Below are positions 7,754 to 19,575 of a stretch of DNA of 64,000 nt, one piece after another. Position numbers and translations under genes: made by a program. The stretch lies in contig NZ_JABEQJ010000007.1 in NCBI RefSeq assembly GCF_014174255.1, forward strand, positions 95,529 through 159,528, written 5' to 3'. How positions within the stretch are numbered: the stretch's first letter is position 1; the number at the start of each line of letters is the position of its first letter. This stretch comes from Gluconacetobacter sacchari (GTDB lineage Bacteria; Pseudomonadota; Alphaproteobacteria; Acetobacterales; Acetobacteraceae). The notes below the pieces were generated by a model that was given only the letters and a program-made list of their open reading frames with translations, ran no database searches and had not been told where the DNA came from.

Positions 7754-9703
7754 CTACTCCTCTGCCAGAACCACCCGTTCCTGCACGTCGGGGACGGTAA
7801 AGCCGAAGATCCGGCCGTAGAAATCCAGTTCCAGTTCCAGCGCGCGGCGAACCGTTTCCTCGCGCCGGAAGCCGTGGGCTTCGCCTTCGAAGGTGTAATG
7901 GGCGTGGGGGATGCGGTTGGCGGCCAGGGCGTCGGCCATGGCCCGGGCCTGCGCGGGGGGGACCACGGCGTCGGCGAGGCCGTGCAGGAACAGGACCGGG
8001 GTGCGGATGGCGTCGGCCCGGGTCAGGGGGGAGCGGACGAGGTAGGTGGCCTCGGCCGCGGGCCACAGGCCGACCAGGCTGTCGAGATAGCGGGATTCGA
8101 ATTTGTGGGTTTCCTGCGCCAGGGCGCGCAGGTCGGTGACGCCGTAGAGGCTGGCGCCGGCGGCGAACAGGTCGGAGTTCGCGAGGGCCAGCAGGACGGT
8201 CAGGCCGCCGGCGCTGCTGCCGCGAATGGCGATGCGGGCGGGGTCGACGCGGCCGGTTTCGATCAGGTGGCGGCAGGCGGCGATGCAGTCCTCCACGTCC
8301 GCGATGCCCCACTGCCCTTCCAGTTCGCGGCGATAGGCGCGGCCGAAGCCGGTCGAGCCGCGATAATTGACGTCGACCACCGCGAAGCCCCGGCTGGTCC
8401 ACCACTGCACCTTGTAGGCGAAGGCGCTGCCGGCGCGGCCGGTCGGCCCGCCATGGGCCATGACGATCAGCGGCGGTCTTTCGTCCGCCGGGCCCTGGAA
8501 GCGGCTGTTGGCGGGGGGATAGAAGAAGGCGTGGCCGGTGTGCCGCCCGTCGGGCAGGGGAAAGCGGATGGTCTCGGCGCGGGCGATGTCGCCCGGGGCG
8601 AGATCGAGCGTGGCGGCGGCGCGCAGCACCCGCGACGGCGCGTTCATGCGGCCGAGCCGTATGGCGGGGGCGTCGTCCGGCGGGGTGTCGAGCCAGGCGA
8701 ATGACCCGTCGGCCAGGAGCGACGGGCATTGCGCGGGGTGGCCCAGCGCCACCGGGCGGGCGACCGGGCCGGTGAGGTGCAGGGTGCGGGGCGCGCCGTC
8801 TTCGATGGCGATGGCCAGGATGGTGCCGTCGGGCAGCGGAAGGTAGCTGCGCTGGCCGAAGACCCAGTGCGGCAGGCCGATTTCGGCCTGCATCGGCGCG
8901 ATGGCCTCCGCCGCGCCGTCGGGCACCGTCCAGCGGAGCAGGTTCCACCAGCCGTCGCGGTCGGAGGCGGCCAGCAGCGTCGCGGGGCCGGCCCAGGACG
9001 GCTCGATGACCGAGGCGTCGCCTTCCGCCAGCGTCCGGAGATCGGCCAGCGCGGTGTGGCCGTCGCGCGTGGTCAGCCCGGCCAGCCGCAGGCGCGTGGC
9101 GTCCCACGGCATGGCGGGATGGTCCCATTCGATCCAGGCCAGCCAGGCGCCGTCGGGCGACGGGCGGGGGGAGCTGACGAAATCGGGGCCGGAGACCAGC
9201 ACCTGGCCGGGCTGGGTCGCCGGGTCGGCATCGCCGTCGGTGGCGAAGGCGACCAGGGTGGAGGTGGGCTCGCCGGGTGCGCGATGGTCCTCGCGCACGC
9301 AGAACAGGGTCGCGCCGTCGGGCGAGAAGGCGAAATCGGCGAAGCGCAGGCCGGGGACCGTGCAGAGTACGCGTGGGGCCCTGCCCGGGGGGACGATCCA
9401 GACGCTGCCGTCCGGCCGGTGGCTGAAGGCGATGCGGCCGGCCGCCGCGACATAGGCGCCGCCGCCATATTCGTGGGCGCGGGTGCCGATATCGAACGGG
9501 GGCGGTGTGACGTCGCTGATGCCGCCGGCTGCCGTCCAGCGGACCAGCACGGTGCGTCCGGCCTCGGCGGGGCGGGTTTCCAGCCAGTAGACTGCCTCGC
9601 CGTCGGCCTGCACGTTGCCCAGCCCGAGGGTCTTTCCGGCGACGAGCGCTGTCGTCACGGGCGAGGGCCAGGTGCCGTAGGGGCGGATGGCGGGGTCGGT
9701 CAT
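7754..9703 (-). CDS. S9 family prolyl oligopeptidase-like peptidase (cytoplasmic)
   Basis: 649 residues without a signal peptide. The N-terminal two thirds read as a beta-propeller with SPDGA and PSPDG blade motifs; the C-terminal third is an alpha/beta hydrolase. The nucleophile elbow is IRGSSAGG, the acid lies in FLHGLADAVVPP and the histidine in EGEAHGF. S9 enzymes of this type cleave short peptides or act as acylaminoacyl peptidases. The ATG at 9703 has AGGAG upstream and is preferred over one at 9790. Monocistronic by appearance. Confidence 0.88.
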   Translation of the reverse strand: MTDPAIRPYGTWPSPVTTALVAGKTLGLGNVQADGEAVYWLETRPAEAGRTVLVRWTAAGGISDVTPPPFDIGTRAHEYGGGAYVAAAGRIAFSHRPDGSVWIVPPGRAPRVLCTVPGLRFADFAFSPDGATLFCVREDHRAPGEPTSTLVAFATDGDADPATQPGQVLVSGPDFVSSPRPSPDGAWLAWIEWDHPAMPWDATRLRLAGLTTRDGHTALADLRTLAEGDASVIEPSWAGPATLLAASDRDGWWNLLRWTVPDGAAEAIAPMQAEIGLPHWVFGQRSYLPLPDGTILAIAIEDGAPRTLHLTGPVARPVALGHPAQCPSLLADGSFAWLDTPPDDAPAIRLGRMNAPSRVLRAAATLDLAPGDIARAETIRFPLPDGRHTGHAFFYPPANSRFQGPADERPPLIVMAHGGPTGRAGSAFAYKVQWWTSRGFAVVDVNYRGSTGFGRAYRRELEGQWGIADVEDCIAACRHLIETGRVDPARIAIRGSSAGGLTVLLALANSDLFAAGASLYGVTDLRALAQETHKFESRYLDSLVGLWPAAEATYLVRSPLTRADAIRTPVLFLHGLADAVVPPAQARAMADALAANRIPHAHYTFEGEAHGFRREETVRRALELELDFYGRIFGFTVPDVQERVVLAEE

Positions 9704-9945
9704 GCGGGGCTCCTGTCCCGGGTGGGCGGATCGTGTCTTGATCGGGCGCCAGGTGGGGCGCGGCGCGGATGCCCTGCCCCGGAAGCGCACGCGATCAGGA
9801 TCAGGTCGGCCACGGAATTCTCCGTCTCTTCAGCGGCCGGCAGGGTAGCCCGGGCGGGCGGGGACATGAAGGGAGGATCTGCCGGCGGGGCGGCCATTCC
9901 GCCTCTTGACTTGACAGCGCGCCGACCAGACGGTTCCTCACCCCC

Positions 9946-10620
9946 TTGGCTTTCCTATTGGACGGGTTCGGTCCGCTGCTCCATTCCTTCGAATCCCTTT
10001 TCGTGCATTACGGCTATGGCGTGATCGCGGTGGTCGTCATGCTTGAGAGCATGGGGCTGCCCCTGCCGGCCGAAACGCTCATCATCTCCTCGGCGCTGTA
10101 CTGCGCCGCGACGCATCGGCTGGATATCGCCTGGGTGACGGTGGCGGCGGTCGGCGGTGCCATCATGGGCGATAATTTCGGCTATCTGATCGGGAATATC
10201 TACGGCCATCGCCTGCTGGAACGCCATGGCGCCAAGGTGGGGCTGAACGAGCGGCGCCTGTTGCTGGGGCGCTATCTGTTCCGCCGCCATGGCGGCAAGG
10301 TGGTGTTCTTCGGCCGCTTCATCGCCATCCTGCGCGTGTTCGTCGCCCTGCTGGCCGGGGCGAACCGCATGCCGTGGCATACGTTCCTCTTCTTCAACGC
10401 CCTGGGCGGCATCGGCTGGGCCGGCGGTTATGCGCTGGTCACGTATTATCTGGGGAACGAGGTGCTCAAGCTCTCCGGGCCGGTCGGGATCGCGCTGGGG
10501 GGGATCGCGGTCCTTGTCATCGGCGGCAGTTTTCTCTTCCTGAAGAAAAACGAGGTCAGGCTGACCGAGGAGGCCACCCGCGCCGCCGAACTGGAACAGA
10601 AGGGAAAGTCCAGGCCATGA
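9946..10620 (+). CDS. DedA family integral membrane protein
   Basis: 224 residues with several transmembrane segments. The DedA/SNARE-associated core is visible: VMLESMGLPLPAETLI near residue 30, GAIMGDNFGYLIGNIYG near 75, and FFGRFIAILRVFVALLAGANRMPW near 125. DedA proteins are lipid-carrier flippase-related and support membrane homeostasis. The reading frame opens with TTG at 9946; no ATG lies before the first conserved segment, so a TTG start (9946 or 9958) is likely. Its stop overlaps the start of the SDR gene. Confidence 0.88.
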   Translation: MAFLLDGFGPLLHSFESLFVHYGYGVIAVVVMLESMGLPLPAETLIISSALYCAATHRLDIAWVTVAAVGGAIMGDNFGYLIGNIYGHRLLERHGAKVGLNERRLLLGRYLFRRHGGKVVFFGRFIAILRVFVALLAGANRMPWHTFLFFNALGGIGWAGGYALVTYYLGNEVLKLSGPVGIALGGIAVLVIGGSFLFLKKNEVRLTEEATRAAELEQKGKSRP

Positions 10621-11564
10621 ACATTGCCGGAAAATGGACCATCGATCGGGCGCCGGACCTGACGGGCCGTACGGCCGTCGTGACCGGGGCGACCGGCGGT
10701 CTGGGCTATGAGGTCGCGCTGGGCCTGGCCACGCGCGGGGCGACCGTGCTGCTGACCGGGCGCGACGCGGCGCGCGGCGCGCGGGCGGTGGAGGCCCTGC
10801 GCGCCAGGGTGGGGGAGGCGCGGGCGGAGTTCCTGCCGCTGGACCTGGCCAGCCTGCGGTCGATCGCCGAGTTCGCGCGCGGCCTGAAGGAGCGGACCGA
10901 TGCGCTCGACATCCTGGTGAACAATGCCGGGGTGATGGCCTCGCCCCGCAGGCAGGAAACGGCGGATGGGTTCGAATTGCAGTTCGGCACCAATTACCTC
11001 GGGCATTTCGCCCTGACCGGCCTTTTGCGCCCCCAGTTGCAGCGCGCGGCACAGGGGGGCCGGGTGGTCAGCGTGGCCAGTCTGGCGGCATGGCAGGGGC
11101 GGATCGTCTTCGACGACCTTCAGGGGCGGCATCGGTACAGCCCGTTCGCCGCCTACCAGCAGAGCAAGCTGGCCAACCTGATCTTCGCGCTGGAACTCAA
11201 CCGGGTGGCCCAATCCAACGGTTGGCGGCTGCATTCCGTCGCCGCGCATCCGGGCTGGGCGCGGACCGATATCGCCGTCAGCCGGTCCTCGGCGCCGCAG
11301 GGCATCGTCGAGCGGGCGATGCGGCGTCTGGTGCGGGTCGGGTTTCGCGCCCTGGGCCAGTCGGCCGAGGCCGGGGCGCGGCCGATCCTGTTCGCCGCCG
11401 CCGCACCCGAGGCACGGGACGGCGGCTATTACGGGCCGGGCGGACGGGGCGAGCGGCGGGGCCAGGTGACGGAGGCGCGTATTCCGCCGCAGGCGCTGAA
11501 CCTGTCGGTGGCGCGACGGCTGTGGAGCGTTTCGGAGCGGCTGACGGGGGTGGCGCTGTCCTGA
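10617..11564 (+). CDS. SDR family oxidoreductase (retinol-dehydrogenase-like)
   Basis: 315 residues, short-chain dehydrogenase/reductase. The cofactor motif TGATGGLGYEVA is at about residues 24-35, followed by NNAGVMA, a catalytic Ser region (VSVASLA) and the YQQSK active-site pair near 179-183. The HPGW motif in AAHPGWARTDI is typical of the retinol dehydrogenase/WW-oxidoreductase-like subgroup; substrate unknown. ATGA overlap with dedA shows translational coupling. Confidence 0.88.
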   Translation: MNIAGKWTIDRAPDLTGRTAVVTGATGGLGYEVALGLATRGATVLLTGRDAARGARAVEALRARVGEARAEFLPLDLASLRSIAEFARGLKERTDALDILVNNAGVMASPRRQETADGFELQFGTNYLGHFALTGLLRPQLQRAAQGGRVVSVASLAAWQGRIVFDDLQGRHRYSPFAAYQQSKLANLIFALELNRVAQSNGWRLHSVAAHPGWARTDIAVSRSSAPQGIVERAMRRLVRVGFRALGQSAEAGARPILFAAAAPEARDGGYYGPGGRGERRGQVTEARIPPQALNLSVARRLWSVSERLTGVALS

Positions 11565-11569
11565 GGCTC

Positions 11570-11612
11570 GGGGGCTTTGCCCCCGACCCCCCACCAAAGG
11601 CGGTGCCTTTGG
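11570..11612. terminator. Paired GC hairpins between convergent genes
   Basis: Two hairpins lie in the 82-base gap between the SDR and trmB stops. The first is GGGGGC-TTT-GCCCCC (11570-11584). The second is CCAAAGGC-GGT-GCCTTTGG (11594-11612). Neither has a U tract. They may act as a bidirectional transcription stop or RNA end stabiliser. The sequence style resembles dispersed intergenic repeats of alphaproteobacteria (recollection, not tested). Confidence 0.5.
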
Positions 11613-11646
11613 AAACCAATCGGGAAAATAGGGCAGCGCCCCGGCC

Positions 11647-12381
11647 TTAACGCCGCGCGAACGTCCAGTAGAGCGGCTGGCGGCCGGCCTTCAACGCCTT
11701 GGCTTCGTAGCGCGTCGGCGGCCAGCCTTCGGGGCGGGTGGTGGCCGGGGGCGCGGTGTCGAACAGGCTTTGCGCGCCCATGACCTCTTCGACCCAGGCC
11801 TGGTAGGTGGGATCGTCGCTGGCGACGCGCCAGATGGCACCGGGTTTGAGCGCGCGGGCGACCAGGGCGATATTGGCCGGATGGACGAAGCGGCGCTTGG
11901 CGTGCCGCGCCTTGGGCCAGGGGTCGGGGAACATCAGGAACATCCGGTCGAGCGACCGTTCGGGCAGGGCGCGCAGCAGGATGCGCGCGTCTTCGTCCCA
12001 GATGCGCAGCAGGTCGGGGACGGGGGCCGTCGCCTCCTGCTCGTCGGGTACCAGGCGCGACAGCAGGGAGCAGAGGCCGTTCTCGAAGACCTCGCTGGCG
12101 ATGTAGCCGACATTGGGATGGGCCGCGTGCTGCGCCAGCGAATGCTCGCCGCCGCCGAAACCGACTTCCAGCCAGATTTCGGCCGGTGCGCGGCCGAAGG
12201 CGCGCGCGGGGTCGTCCAGCTGGGCCCGGTCGAGGCGCAGGCGGGGCAGGGTTTCGTCGAGCAGGCGCTGCTGGCGCGGCCGAAGGGGGTGGCCGCGCTG
12301 GCGGCCGTAGAGCCGGTCCGGCGAGGCCTTGACGGCAATCCCCGCCGCGTCGGCGGGAATTGCCGTTTCGGGGCCTGTCAT
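11647..12381 (-). CDS. trmB: tRNA (guanine-N7-)-methyltransferase
   Basis: 244 residues. TrmB forms m7G46 in tRNA using SAM. The SAM-binding motif LEVGFGGGEHSLAQHA is at about residues 75-90, and the family signature FPDPWPKARHAKRRF near 155 carries the catalytic residues. The ATG at 12381 lies 19 bases after the metK stop, so the SAM-synthesising and SAM-using genes are probably cotranscribed. An upstream in-frame ATG at 12420 would overlap metK and add a non-conserved extension. Confidence 0.95.
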   Translation of the reverse strand: MTGPETAIPADAAGIAVKASPDRLYGRQRGHPLRPRQQRLLDETLPRLRLDRAQLDDPARAFGRAPAEIWLEVGFGGGEHSLAQHAAHPNVGYIASEVFENGLCSLLSRLVPDEQEATAPVPDLLRIWDEDARILLRALPERSLDRMFLMFPDPWPKARHAKRRFVHPANIALVARALKPGAIWRVASDDPTYQAWVEEVMGAQSLFDTAPPATTRPEGWPPTRYEAKALKAGRQPLYWTFARR

Positions 12382-12400
12382 GGTGTCGCCGGTCGGGCGA

Positions 12401-13588
12401 TCAGCGGTTGAACGCACCACGCAGCGCGTCCACCAGATCGGTCTGTTCCCAGGTGAAATTGTCGCGGGCGGCGTCGGGCGTGCGGCCGAAATGACCGTAG
12501 GCCGAGGTTTCGGTGTAGATCGGCCGGTTGAGGCGCAGGTGGCGGCGGATGCCGCGCGGCGTCAGGTTCATGACCTCGCGCAGCACGCGGCCCAGCTTTT
12601 CCTCGTCCACGTCGCGGCCGGTGCCGTCGAGGTCGACATAGACCGAGAGCGGGTGCGACACGCCGATGGCGTAGGAGATCTGCAACGTGCAGCGATCGGC
12701 CAGGCCGGCGGCGACCACGTTCTTGGCCAGGTAGCGGCAGGCATAGGCGGCCGAGCGATCGACCTTGGTCGGGTCCTTGCCGGAGAACGCGCCGCCGCCA
12801 TGCGGCGCCGCGCCGCCGTAGGTGTCGACGATGATCTTGCGACCGGTCAGGCCGCAATCGCCGTCCGGGCCGCCGACGACGAACACGCCGGTCGGGTTGG
12901 CGTAGAATTCGTCATCCGGGCACATCCAGCCTTCGGGCAGCACGTCCACCACGATCTCGCGCAGGGCTTCGCGGATCGCGGTCTGGCTGGCGCCTTCGTC
13001 ATGCTGGGTCGAGATGACGACCGAGGTGGCGCCGACCGGTCGGCCGTCGACATAGCGCAGCGTGACCTGGCTCTTGGCGTCGGGTTGCAGGGTGGCGACG
13101 CGGGCGTCGCCGGCCTTCCGCAGGTCGCGGATGCGGTGCAGGATGGCGTGGGAATAGAACAGCGGCGCCGGCATCAGCGTCTCGGTCTCGCGGGTCGCGA
13201 AGCCGAACATGATGCCCTGGTCGCCCGCGCCCTCGTCCTTGTCGCCCGCGCTGTCGACGCCCACCGCGATGTCGGCGGACTGCGCGTGCAGGAAGGATTC
13301 GATCGTCGCGTTCTTCCACGAGAAGCCGGACTGGTCGTAGCCGATATCGCGGATCGCGGCGCGCGCGCCCTCGATCAGGGCCTCGGTGGTGACGGAGGCC
13401 GGGCCGCGGACCTCGCCGGCCAGGACCACGCGGTTTGTGGTGACGAGGGTCTCGCACGCAACACGGGATTCACCATCGGCCGCCAGATAGGCGTCCAGCA
13501 CCGTATCGCTGATCCGGTCGGCAACCTTGTCGGGATGGCCTTCGGAAACCGATTCCGATGTGAACAGAAAATCACCTTTGTTACGCAT
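12401..13588 (-). CDS. metK: S-adenosylmethionine synthase
   Basis: 395 residues, normal for MetK, which makes SAM from methionine and ATP in the cytoplasm. Signatures: [16 protein letters not shown] at the N-terminus (ATP/metal), [12 protein letters not shown] near residue 120, and the P-loop-like [19 protein letters not shown] near 265-283. The start at 13588 opens with [13 protein letters not shown] as in homologues. It is followed closely by trmB. The 166 bases upstream, to dapB, showed no recognisable SAM riboswitch. Confidence 0.97.
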   Translation of the reverse strand: MRNKGDFLFTSESVSEGHPDKVADRISDTVLDAYLAADGESRVACETLVTTNRVVLAGEVRGPASVTTEALIEGARAAIRDIGYDQSGFSWKNATIESFLHAQSADIAVGVDSAGDKDEGAGDQGIMFGFATRETETLMPAPLFYSHAILHRIRDLRKAGDARVATLQPDAKSQVTLRYVDGRPVGATSVVISTQHDEGASQTAIREALREIVVDVLPEGWMCPDDEFYANPTGVFVVGGPDGDCGLTGRKIIVDTYGGAAPHGGGAFSGKDPTKVDRSAAYACRYLAKNVVAAGLADRCTLQISYAIGVSHPLSVYVDLDGTGRDVDEEKLGRVLREVMNLTPRGIRRHLRLNRPIYTETSAYGHFGRTPDAARDNFTWEQTDLVDALRGAFNR

Positions 13589-13754
13589 GATGGTCCTGTC
13601 TGTCTCGTACGGGGATTGGGAACGACACCGCCACGCATGCGGGGTCCGGGCGGGTCCGTTTGGCGGAGAACCCACAAACCGTCAAGTATTTTTGATGGAT
13701 ACCACGATCGCGCGTGAGCATTGCCGGGACGATCGTTTCGGTCGGGGAAATCAT

Positions 13755-14525
13755 TCAGCGAAGTCCCAGAACGTCTTCCATGTCGTACAGGCCCGGCGGG
13801 CGGCCGCGCAGCCACAGGGCCGCGCGCACCGCGCCGGAGGCGAAGACCCGGCGGTCGAAGGCGCGGTGGGTCAGGGCGATCTGTTCGCCGGCCGAGGTGA
13901 AGGTCAGCGTATGTTCGCCCACGATCTGCCCGCCGCGCAGGACGGCGAAGCCGATCGCGTCGGCCCGGCGGGGGCCGGTATGGCCGGTGCGGCCGGAGTC
14001 CATGTGGCTGGACAGGTCGATGCCGCGCCCGTCGGCGACGGCCTGCCCGATGGCCAGCGCGGTGCCGGAGGGGGCATCGACCTTCTGCCGGTGGTGCATT
14101 TCCAGGATTTCGGCATCGTAGGCCGATGCGGGCAGAATTTCGGCCATCTGGCGGGCCAGGCGGGTGACCAGGGTCACGCCCGGCGAATAGTTCGCGGCCT
14201 GGACCACGGGGATGGCGCGGGCGGCGTCGGCGACGATGGCCTGGTCGGCTTCGGACAGGCCGGTCGTGCCCAGCACCCAGGCCACGCCGGCTTTCGCCAG
14301 GGCGGCGGCGTGGGCGCGGATGGTGGCGGCGTGGGTGAAATCGATCACCACGTCGCAGGACGGGGCCAGCGCGTCGAGGGTGGGGAACAGGGCGCCGTCG
14401 CCCTGCGGGTCGCGGCTGGTGCCGCCCGCCAGGATGGCGCCGGCCGCCGTCACCTCTTCGCGCAGCAGGCGCCCGACGCGCCCGTTGATGCCGGCGATGC
14501 CGATCCGCATCGTGTCTGTCGTCAT
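13755..14525 (-). CDS. dapB: 4-hydroxy-tetrahydrodipicolinate reductase
   Basis: 256 residues. DapB reduces hydroxy-tetrahydrodipicolinate in lysine/diaminopimelate synthesis. The NAD(P)H motif GIAGINGRVGRLL lies at the N-terminus, then GTTGLSE, and the active-site block EMHHRQKVDAPSGTAL near residues 148-163 with the catalytic HH and Lys. ATG at 14525 or 14510 (MRIGIAG) are both possible; 14525 is used here. It lies between dnaJ and metK on the same strand. Confidence 0.96.
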   Translation of the reverse strand: MTTDTMRIGIAGINGRVGRLLREEVTAAGAILAGGTSRDPQGDGALFPTLDALAPSCDVVIDFTHAATIRAHAAALAKAGVAWVLGTTGLSEADQAIVADAARAIPVVQAANYSPGVTLVTRLARQMAEILPASAYDAEILEMHHRQKVDAPSGTALAIGQAVADGRGIDLSSHMDSGRTGHTGPRRADAIGFAVLRGGQIVGEHTLTFTSAGEQIALTHRAFDRRVFASGAVRAALWLRGRPPGLYDMEDVLGLR

Positions 14526-14680
14526 GTCATGGTCCGGAACAGGGGTGGCGGCGCGACCGGGGGATCGCGCCGCCTGGTTATCCATGGTGCGAGTTGGGGG
14601 GGATCACCATGGATGACGGATTTCTACCCGTATCCCGGAGGGGGTTCAACCGGCCGTGTTGCCGGCCGCGGCGGCGCCGG

Positions 14681-15805
14681 TCAGAGCTTGCCTTCGAAGA
14701 AGTCGCGGACCTTGCTGAAAAAGCCCGTGCTTTCCGGATTGGCGCGCGCGTGGTCCTCGGCCTCGGCTTCGAACTCGTCCAGCAGCTCGCGCTGGCGCCT
14801 GGTCAGGTGCTGCGGGGTCTCGACCGACACCTGGATATACATGTCCCCCCGCGCCGACGAGCGCAGGACCGAGAACCCCTTGCCGCGCAGGCGGAAATTC
14901 TCGCCGGTCTGGGTGCCGGCGGGCACCTTGACCTTGGCGCGGGAGCCGTCGACGACCGGGACCTCGATTTCGGTGCCCAGGGCCGCCTGCGTCATGCGCA
15001 GCGGCACCCGGCAATAGATGTTGGCCCCGTCGCGCTGGAAGATCGGGTGTGGCTCGACCGCGATATGGACGTAGAGGTCGCCCGGCTGCGCGCCCTTGCC
15101 GCCGGCCTCGCCCTCGCCCGACAGGCGGATGCGCGTGCCGTCCTCGACCCCGGCCGGGATCGCGACTTCGAGCGTGCGGTCGCGTTCGACCGTGCCGGCA
15201 CCGCGACAGACGGTGCAGGGGTTGCGCACCACCTTGCCCGCGCCGTGGCAGGTGGGGCACACGCGCTCGACCAGGAAGAAACCCTGCTGTGCGCGCACCT
15301 TGCCCGCGCCGTGACAGGTGGGGCAGGTCTCGGCGCCCTGGTCGCGGTCGGCCGAGCCGGTGCCGTCGCAGGACTCGCAGGTCACGCGCGTCGGCACCGT
15401 GATGGGCTTCCTGACGCCCGCGAAGGCCTCGGTGAAGGAGATCGAGACCTGGACCTGGATGTCGCTGCCCGAGCGCCGGCCGCCGCGACGGCCGCCCATC
15501 ATGTCGCCGAACATCTGTTCGAAAATGTCGCCCAGACCGCCGCCGAAATCGAAGCCGCCGGCGCCGGGGCCGCCGCCCTCGAACGCCGCATGGCCGAACC
15601 GGTCATAGGCGGCGCGCTTCTGGTCGTCCTTCAGGATGTCGTAGGCTTCGCTGATTTCCTTGAACCGGGCCTCGGCCGACGCGTCGCCGGGATTGCGGTC
15701 CGGGTGATACTGCATGGCCAGCCGGCGATACGCCTTCTTGACCTCGTCGCTATTCGCATCGCGGGAGATTTCGAGTACGGCGTAATAATCCAGCTTCGTG
15801 GCCAT
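14681..15805 (-). CDS. dnaJ: Chaperone protein DnaJ
   Basis: 374 residues, full-length class A DnaJ. The J domain carries HPD in [11 protein letters not shown]; a Gly/Phe-rich linker follows ([17 protein letters not shown]). Four zinc repeats are intact: [24 protein letters not shown] and CTVCRGAG. It stimulates DnaK ATPase and binds unfolded clients. ATGATG gives two starts; the second, at 15805, sits better behind GAGG. It is downstream of dnaK with a terminator-like hairpin between them. Confidence 0.97.
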   Translation of the reverse strand: MATKLDYYAVLEISRDANSDEVKKAYRRLAMQYHPDRNPGDASAEARFKEISEAYDILKDDQKRAAYDRFGHAAFEGGGPGAGGFDFGGGLGDIFEQMFGDMMGGRRGGRRSGSDIQVQVSISFTEAFAGVRKPITVPTRVTCESCDGTGSADRDQGAETCPTCHGAGKVRAQQGFFLVERVCPTCHGAGKVVRNPCTVCRGAGTVERDRTLEVAIPAGVEDGTRIRLSGEGEAGGKGAQPGDLYVHIAVEPHPIFQRDGANIYCRVPLRMTQAALGTEIEVPVVDGSRAKVKVPAGTQTGENFRLRGKGFSVLRSSARGDMYIQVSVETPQHLTRRQRELLDEFEAEAEDHARANPESTGFFSKVRDFFEGKL

Positions 15806-15862
15806 CATGGTCCTCGTGGGCGGGACCGCCGCGCGGCGGGCGGGCGGCCCTGTCTGTCATGG

Positions 15863-15898
15863 AAAAAAAGCGCCCGCCTTCGGGGGAAGGGGGCGCCT
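15863..15898 (-). terminator. Intrinsic terminator-like hairpin between dnaK and dnaJ
   Basis: Read on the minus strand, a strong GC stem (GCGCCCCCTTC / GAAGGCGGGCGC with a short C loop and one mismatch) is followed at once by seven T. It lies about 56 bases after the dnaK stop and 58 before the dnaJ start. It should stop or attenuate transcription, giving more dnaK than dnaJ mRNA (inference). Confidence 0.7.
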
Positions 15899-15953
15899 CG
15901 CTTGGGGCGCCGGCCCGGGGGCCGGCGCATGCTGTGCGATGAACGCCGGCCGA

Positions 15954-17867
<1,914 letters not shown>

Positions 17868-17995
17868 ATTCTCTCTCCTGTCAGCGGTCCCGCCCGGCCC
17901 GAAGCACCGGAATGGACCCTAGAAAATCCGCCATGGGGCAGGATCGCCGGACTGTTTCACCACATCCGCCCGTGTCGCCATGGCCATGGCAGACA

Positions 17996-18023
17996 TGTAT
18001 TGAGCCATGGCATTCGTTTCAAG
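17996..18023 (-). promoter_or_regulatory. Candidate RpoH (heat-shock) promoter of dnaK
   Basis: On the minus strand the -35-like CTTGAAA (18023-18017) is followed after 12 bases by CTCAATACA (18004-17996), near the alphaproteobacterial RpoH consensus CTTGAAA...C(C/T)TAT(T/A)T. It lies about 130 bases before the dnaK start, in the grpE-dnaK gap. The -35 is a full match; the -10 is imperfect. Confidence 0.5.
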
Positions 18024-18031
18024 GCCCGATG

Positions 18032-18646
18032 TCAGCCCGCCGGGGGCGCGCCCTTGGACACCACGACCATCGCCGGCTTGAGCAGGCGGCCATGCAGCGT
18101 CCAGGCCGGGGTCCAGGCCTGGATCACCGTGCCGTGCGCGTGCTCGTCGCTGTGCTGCTCGGCCATCGCCTGGTGGTGGTTGGCGTCGAACGGATGCCCG
18201 GCCGGATCGGTGGCGGCGATGCCGTTGCGTTCCAGGATGCCCAGGAACGACCGCTCGGTGCTCTCGATGCCTTCGCGCATGCGGGTGATCAGCGCGTCCT
18301 CCCCCTCGGCGGGCGCGGGGAGGCTGTCGAGGGCGCGCTTGAGGTTCTCGGCGGCCTCGACGACGTCGCGGGCGAATTTCTGCGTGGCATATTGCCGCGC
18401 GTCCTCGACCTCGCGCCTGGTGCGAGTGCGCAGGTTCTGCATCTCCGCTTCCGAGCGCAGCCATTTCTCCCGCATCTCCTCCAGCGCTGCTTCCAGCTCC
18501 TGGATGCGGGGATGGGCGGGCTCGGCCTGGCCGCTTTCCGGCCGGATCGGGTCCTGATCGGTGCCGGGGTGCTGGCCCGGCGCGGACGTCCCGGTCTCTC
18601 CGCTCGGAGAGTCGGCGACGGGGGTGGGGTCTGTATCGTGACTCAT
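18032..18646 (-). CDS. grpE: Nucleotide exchange factor GrpE
   Basis: 204 residues. A disordered acidic N-terminus is followed by a long helix (IQELEAALEEMREKWLRSEAEMQNLRTR, residues about 50-77) and the GrpE beta domain (FDANHHQAMAE ... GTVIQAWTPAWTLHGRLLKPAMVVVSKG). It releases ADP from DnaK. The ATG at 18646 precedes MSHDTD. No hrcA gene is adjacent, unlike in many alphaproteobacteria. It reads into dnaK on the same strand. Confidence 0.96.
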   Translation of the reverse strand: MSHDTDPTPVADSPSGETGTSAPGQHPGTDQDPIRPESGQAEPAHPRIQELEAALEEMREKWLRSEAEMQNLRTRTRREVEDARQYATQKFARDVVEAAENLKRALDSLPAPAEGEDALITRMREGIESTERSFLGILERNGIAATDPAGHPFDANHHQAMAEQHSDEHAHGTVIQAWTPAWTLHGRLLKPAMVVVSKGAPPAG

Positions 18647-18864
18647 GCTTCCTGAAGTAGGTGAGCCCGGGCGCTTGGACAAGGCGTCACGGCCACCTTC
18701 CACGCGATGGCCGGGCGGACAAGCGCCGGATGAAGATGGATGGATCGTCATGAGCCGGCAGTCATGACATCGGCGCATGGCCGGGGTTAAGATATCGCCT
18801 GGACCATGAGGGGCCTGAATACAGCGAGGCCGACCCTCGGCCGGAAGGGAGCGAGAACGCCGCG

Positions 18865-19575
18865 ATGGAGCCGACGAAACACACGATCGCCCTGGTCGAC
18901 GACGACCGGAATATCCTGGAGTCGGTCCAGATGACGCTGGAGGCCGAGGGCTTCAACGTCCGTACCTATACCGATGGCGAGAGCGCGCTGCATGGATTGA
19001 TGAGCCGGCCGGTCGACCTGGCGGTTCTGGACATCAAGATGCCCCGCATGGACGGCATGGAGCTGTTGCAGCGCCTGCGCGCCCGCTCGCAACTGCCGGT
19101 CATCTTCCTGTCGTCGAAGGACGAGGAGGTGGACCAGTTGATGGGGCTGCGGCTGGGGGCGGACGATTACATCACCAAGCCGTTCTCGCAGCGGCTGCTG
19201 CTGGAACGCATCCGCGCCCTGCTGCGCCGCAACGAGGCCAACCGGGCCGAGGCCGGCGGGCCTGCCGCCGGCGGCAGCCTGGTGCGGGGCGAGCTGTCGC
19301 TGGACGAAAACCGGCACCAGTGCCTGTGGCGCGGCAAGGATATCCAGTTGACGGTGACGGAGTTCCTGCTGGTCAAGGCGCTGGCGGCGCGGCCGGGGCT
19401 GGTCAAGTCGCGCGACCAGCTGATCGACGCCGCCTATGGCGAGAACATCTATGTCGATGACCGGACCATCGACAGCCATATCAAGCGCGTGCGGAAGAAA
19501 TTCCGCCAGGTGGACGACGATTTCAACCAGATCGAGACGCTGTACGGCATCGGCTACCGGTACAAGGAAGAATAA
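18865..19575 (+). CDS. chvI: OmpR-family response regulator, ChvI-like
   Basis: 236 residues. The receiver domain starts with [10 protein letters not shown] (acidic pocket), has the phosphoacceptor Asp in [15 protein letters not shown] and the conserved Lys in DYITKPFS. The winged-helix DNA-binding domain follows ([17 protein letters not shown] ... [18 protein letters not shown]). Gene order with a large sensor kinase and the sequence style match ChvI/ExoR-pathway regulators that control envelope and acid responses in alphaproteobacteria. Its TAATG end couples it to the kinase gene. Confidence 0.88.
   Translation: MEPTKHTIALVDDDRNILESVQMTLEAEGFNVRTYTDGESALHGLMSRPVDLAVLDIKMPRMDGMELLQRLRARSQLPVIFLSSKDEEVDQLMGLRLGADDYITKPFSQRLLLERIRALLRRNEANRAEAGGPAAGGSLVRGELSLDENRHQCLWRGKDIQLTVTEFLLVKALAARPGLVKSRDQLIDAAYGENIYVDDRTIDSHIKRVRKKFRQVDDDFNQIETLYGIGYRYKEE

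Noticed and set aside
9911..9940. Sigma-70 promoter from TTGACA at 9911 for dedA
   Set aside because: The -35 hexamer is perfect, but no reasonable -10 hexamer lies 16-19 bases downstream before the gene start.
12329..13717. Long open frame antisense to metK
   Set aside because: metK on the other strand is complete with all signatures; the antisense reading has none.
13589..13754. SAM or SAM/SAH riboswitch before metK
   Set aside because: The conserved core sequences of the alphaproteobacterial SAM-II and SAM/SAH types that I can recall were not found in this leader.
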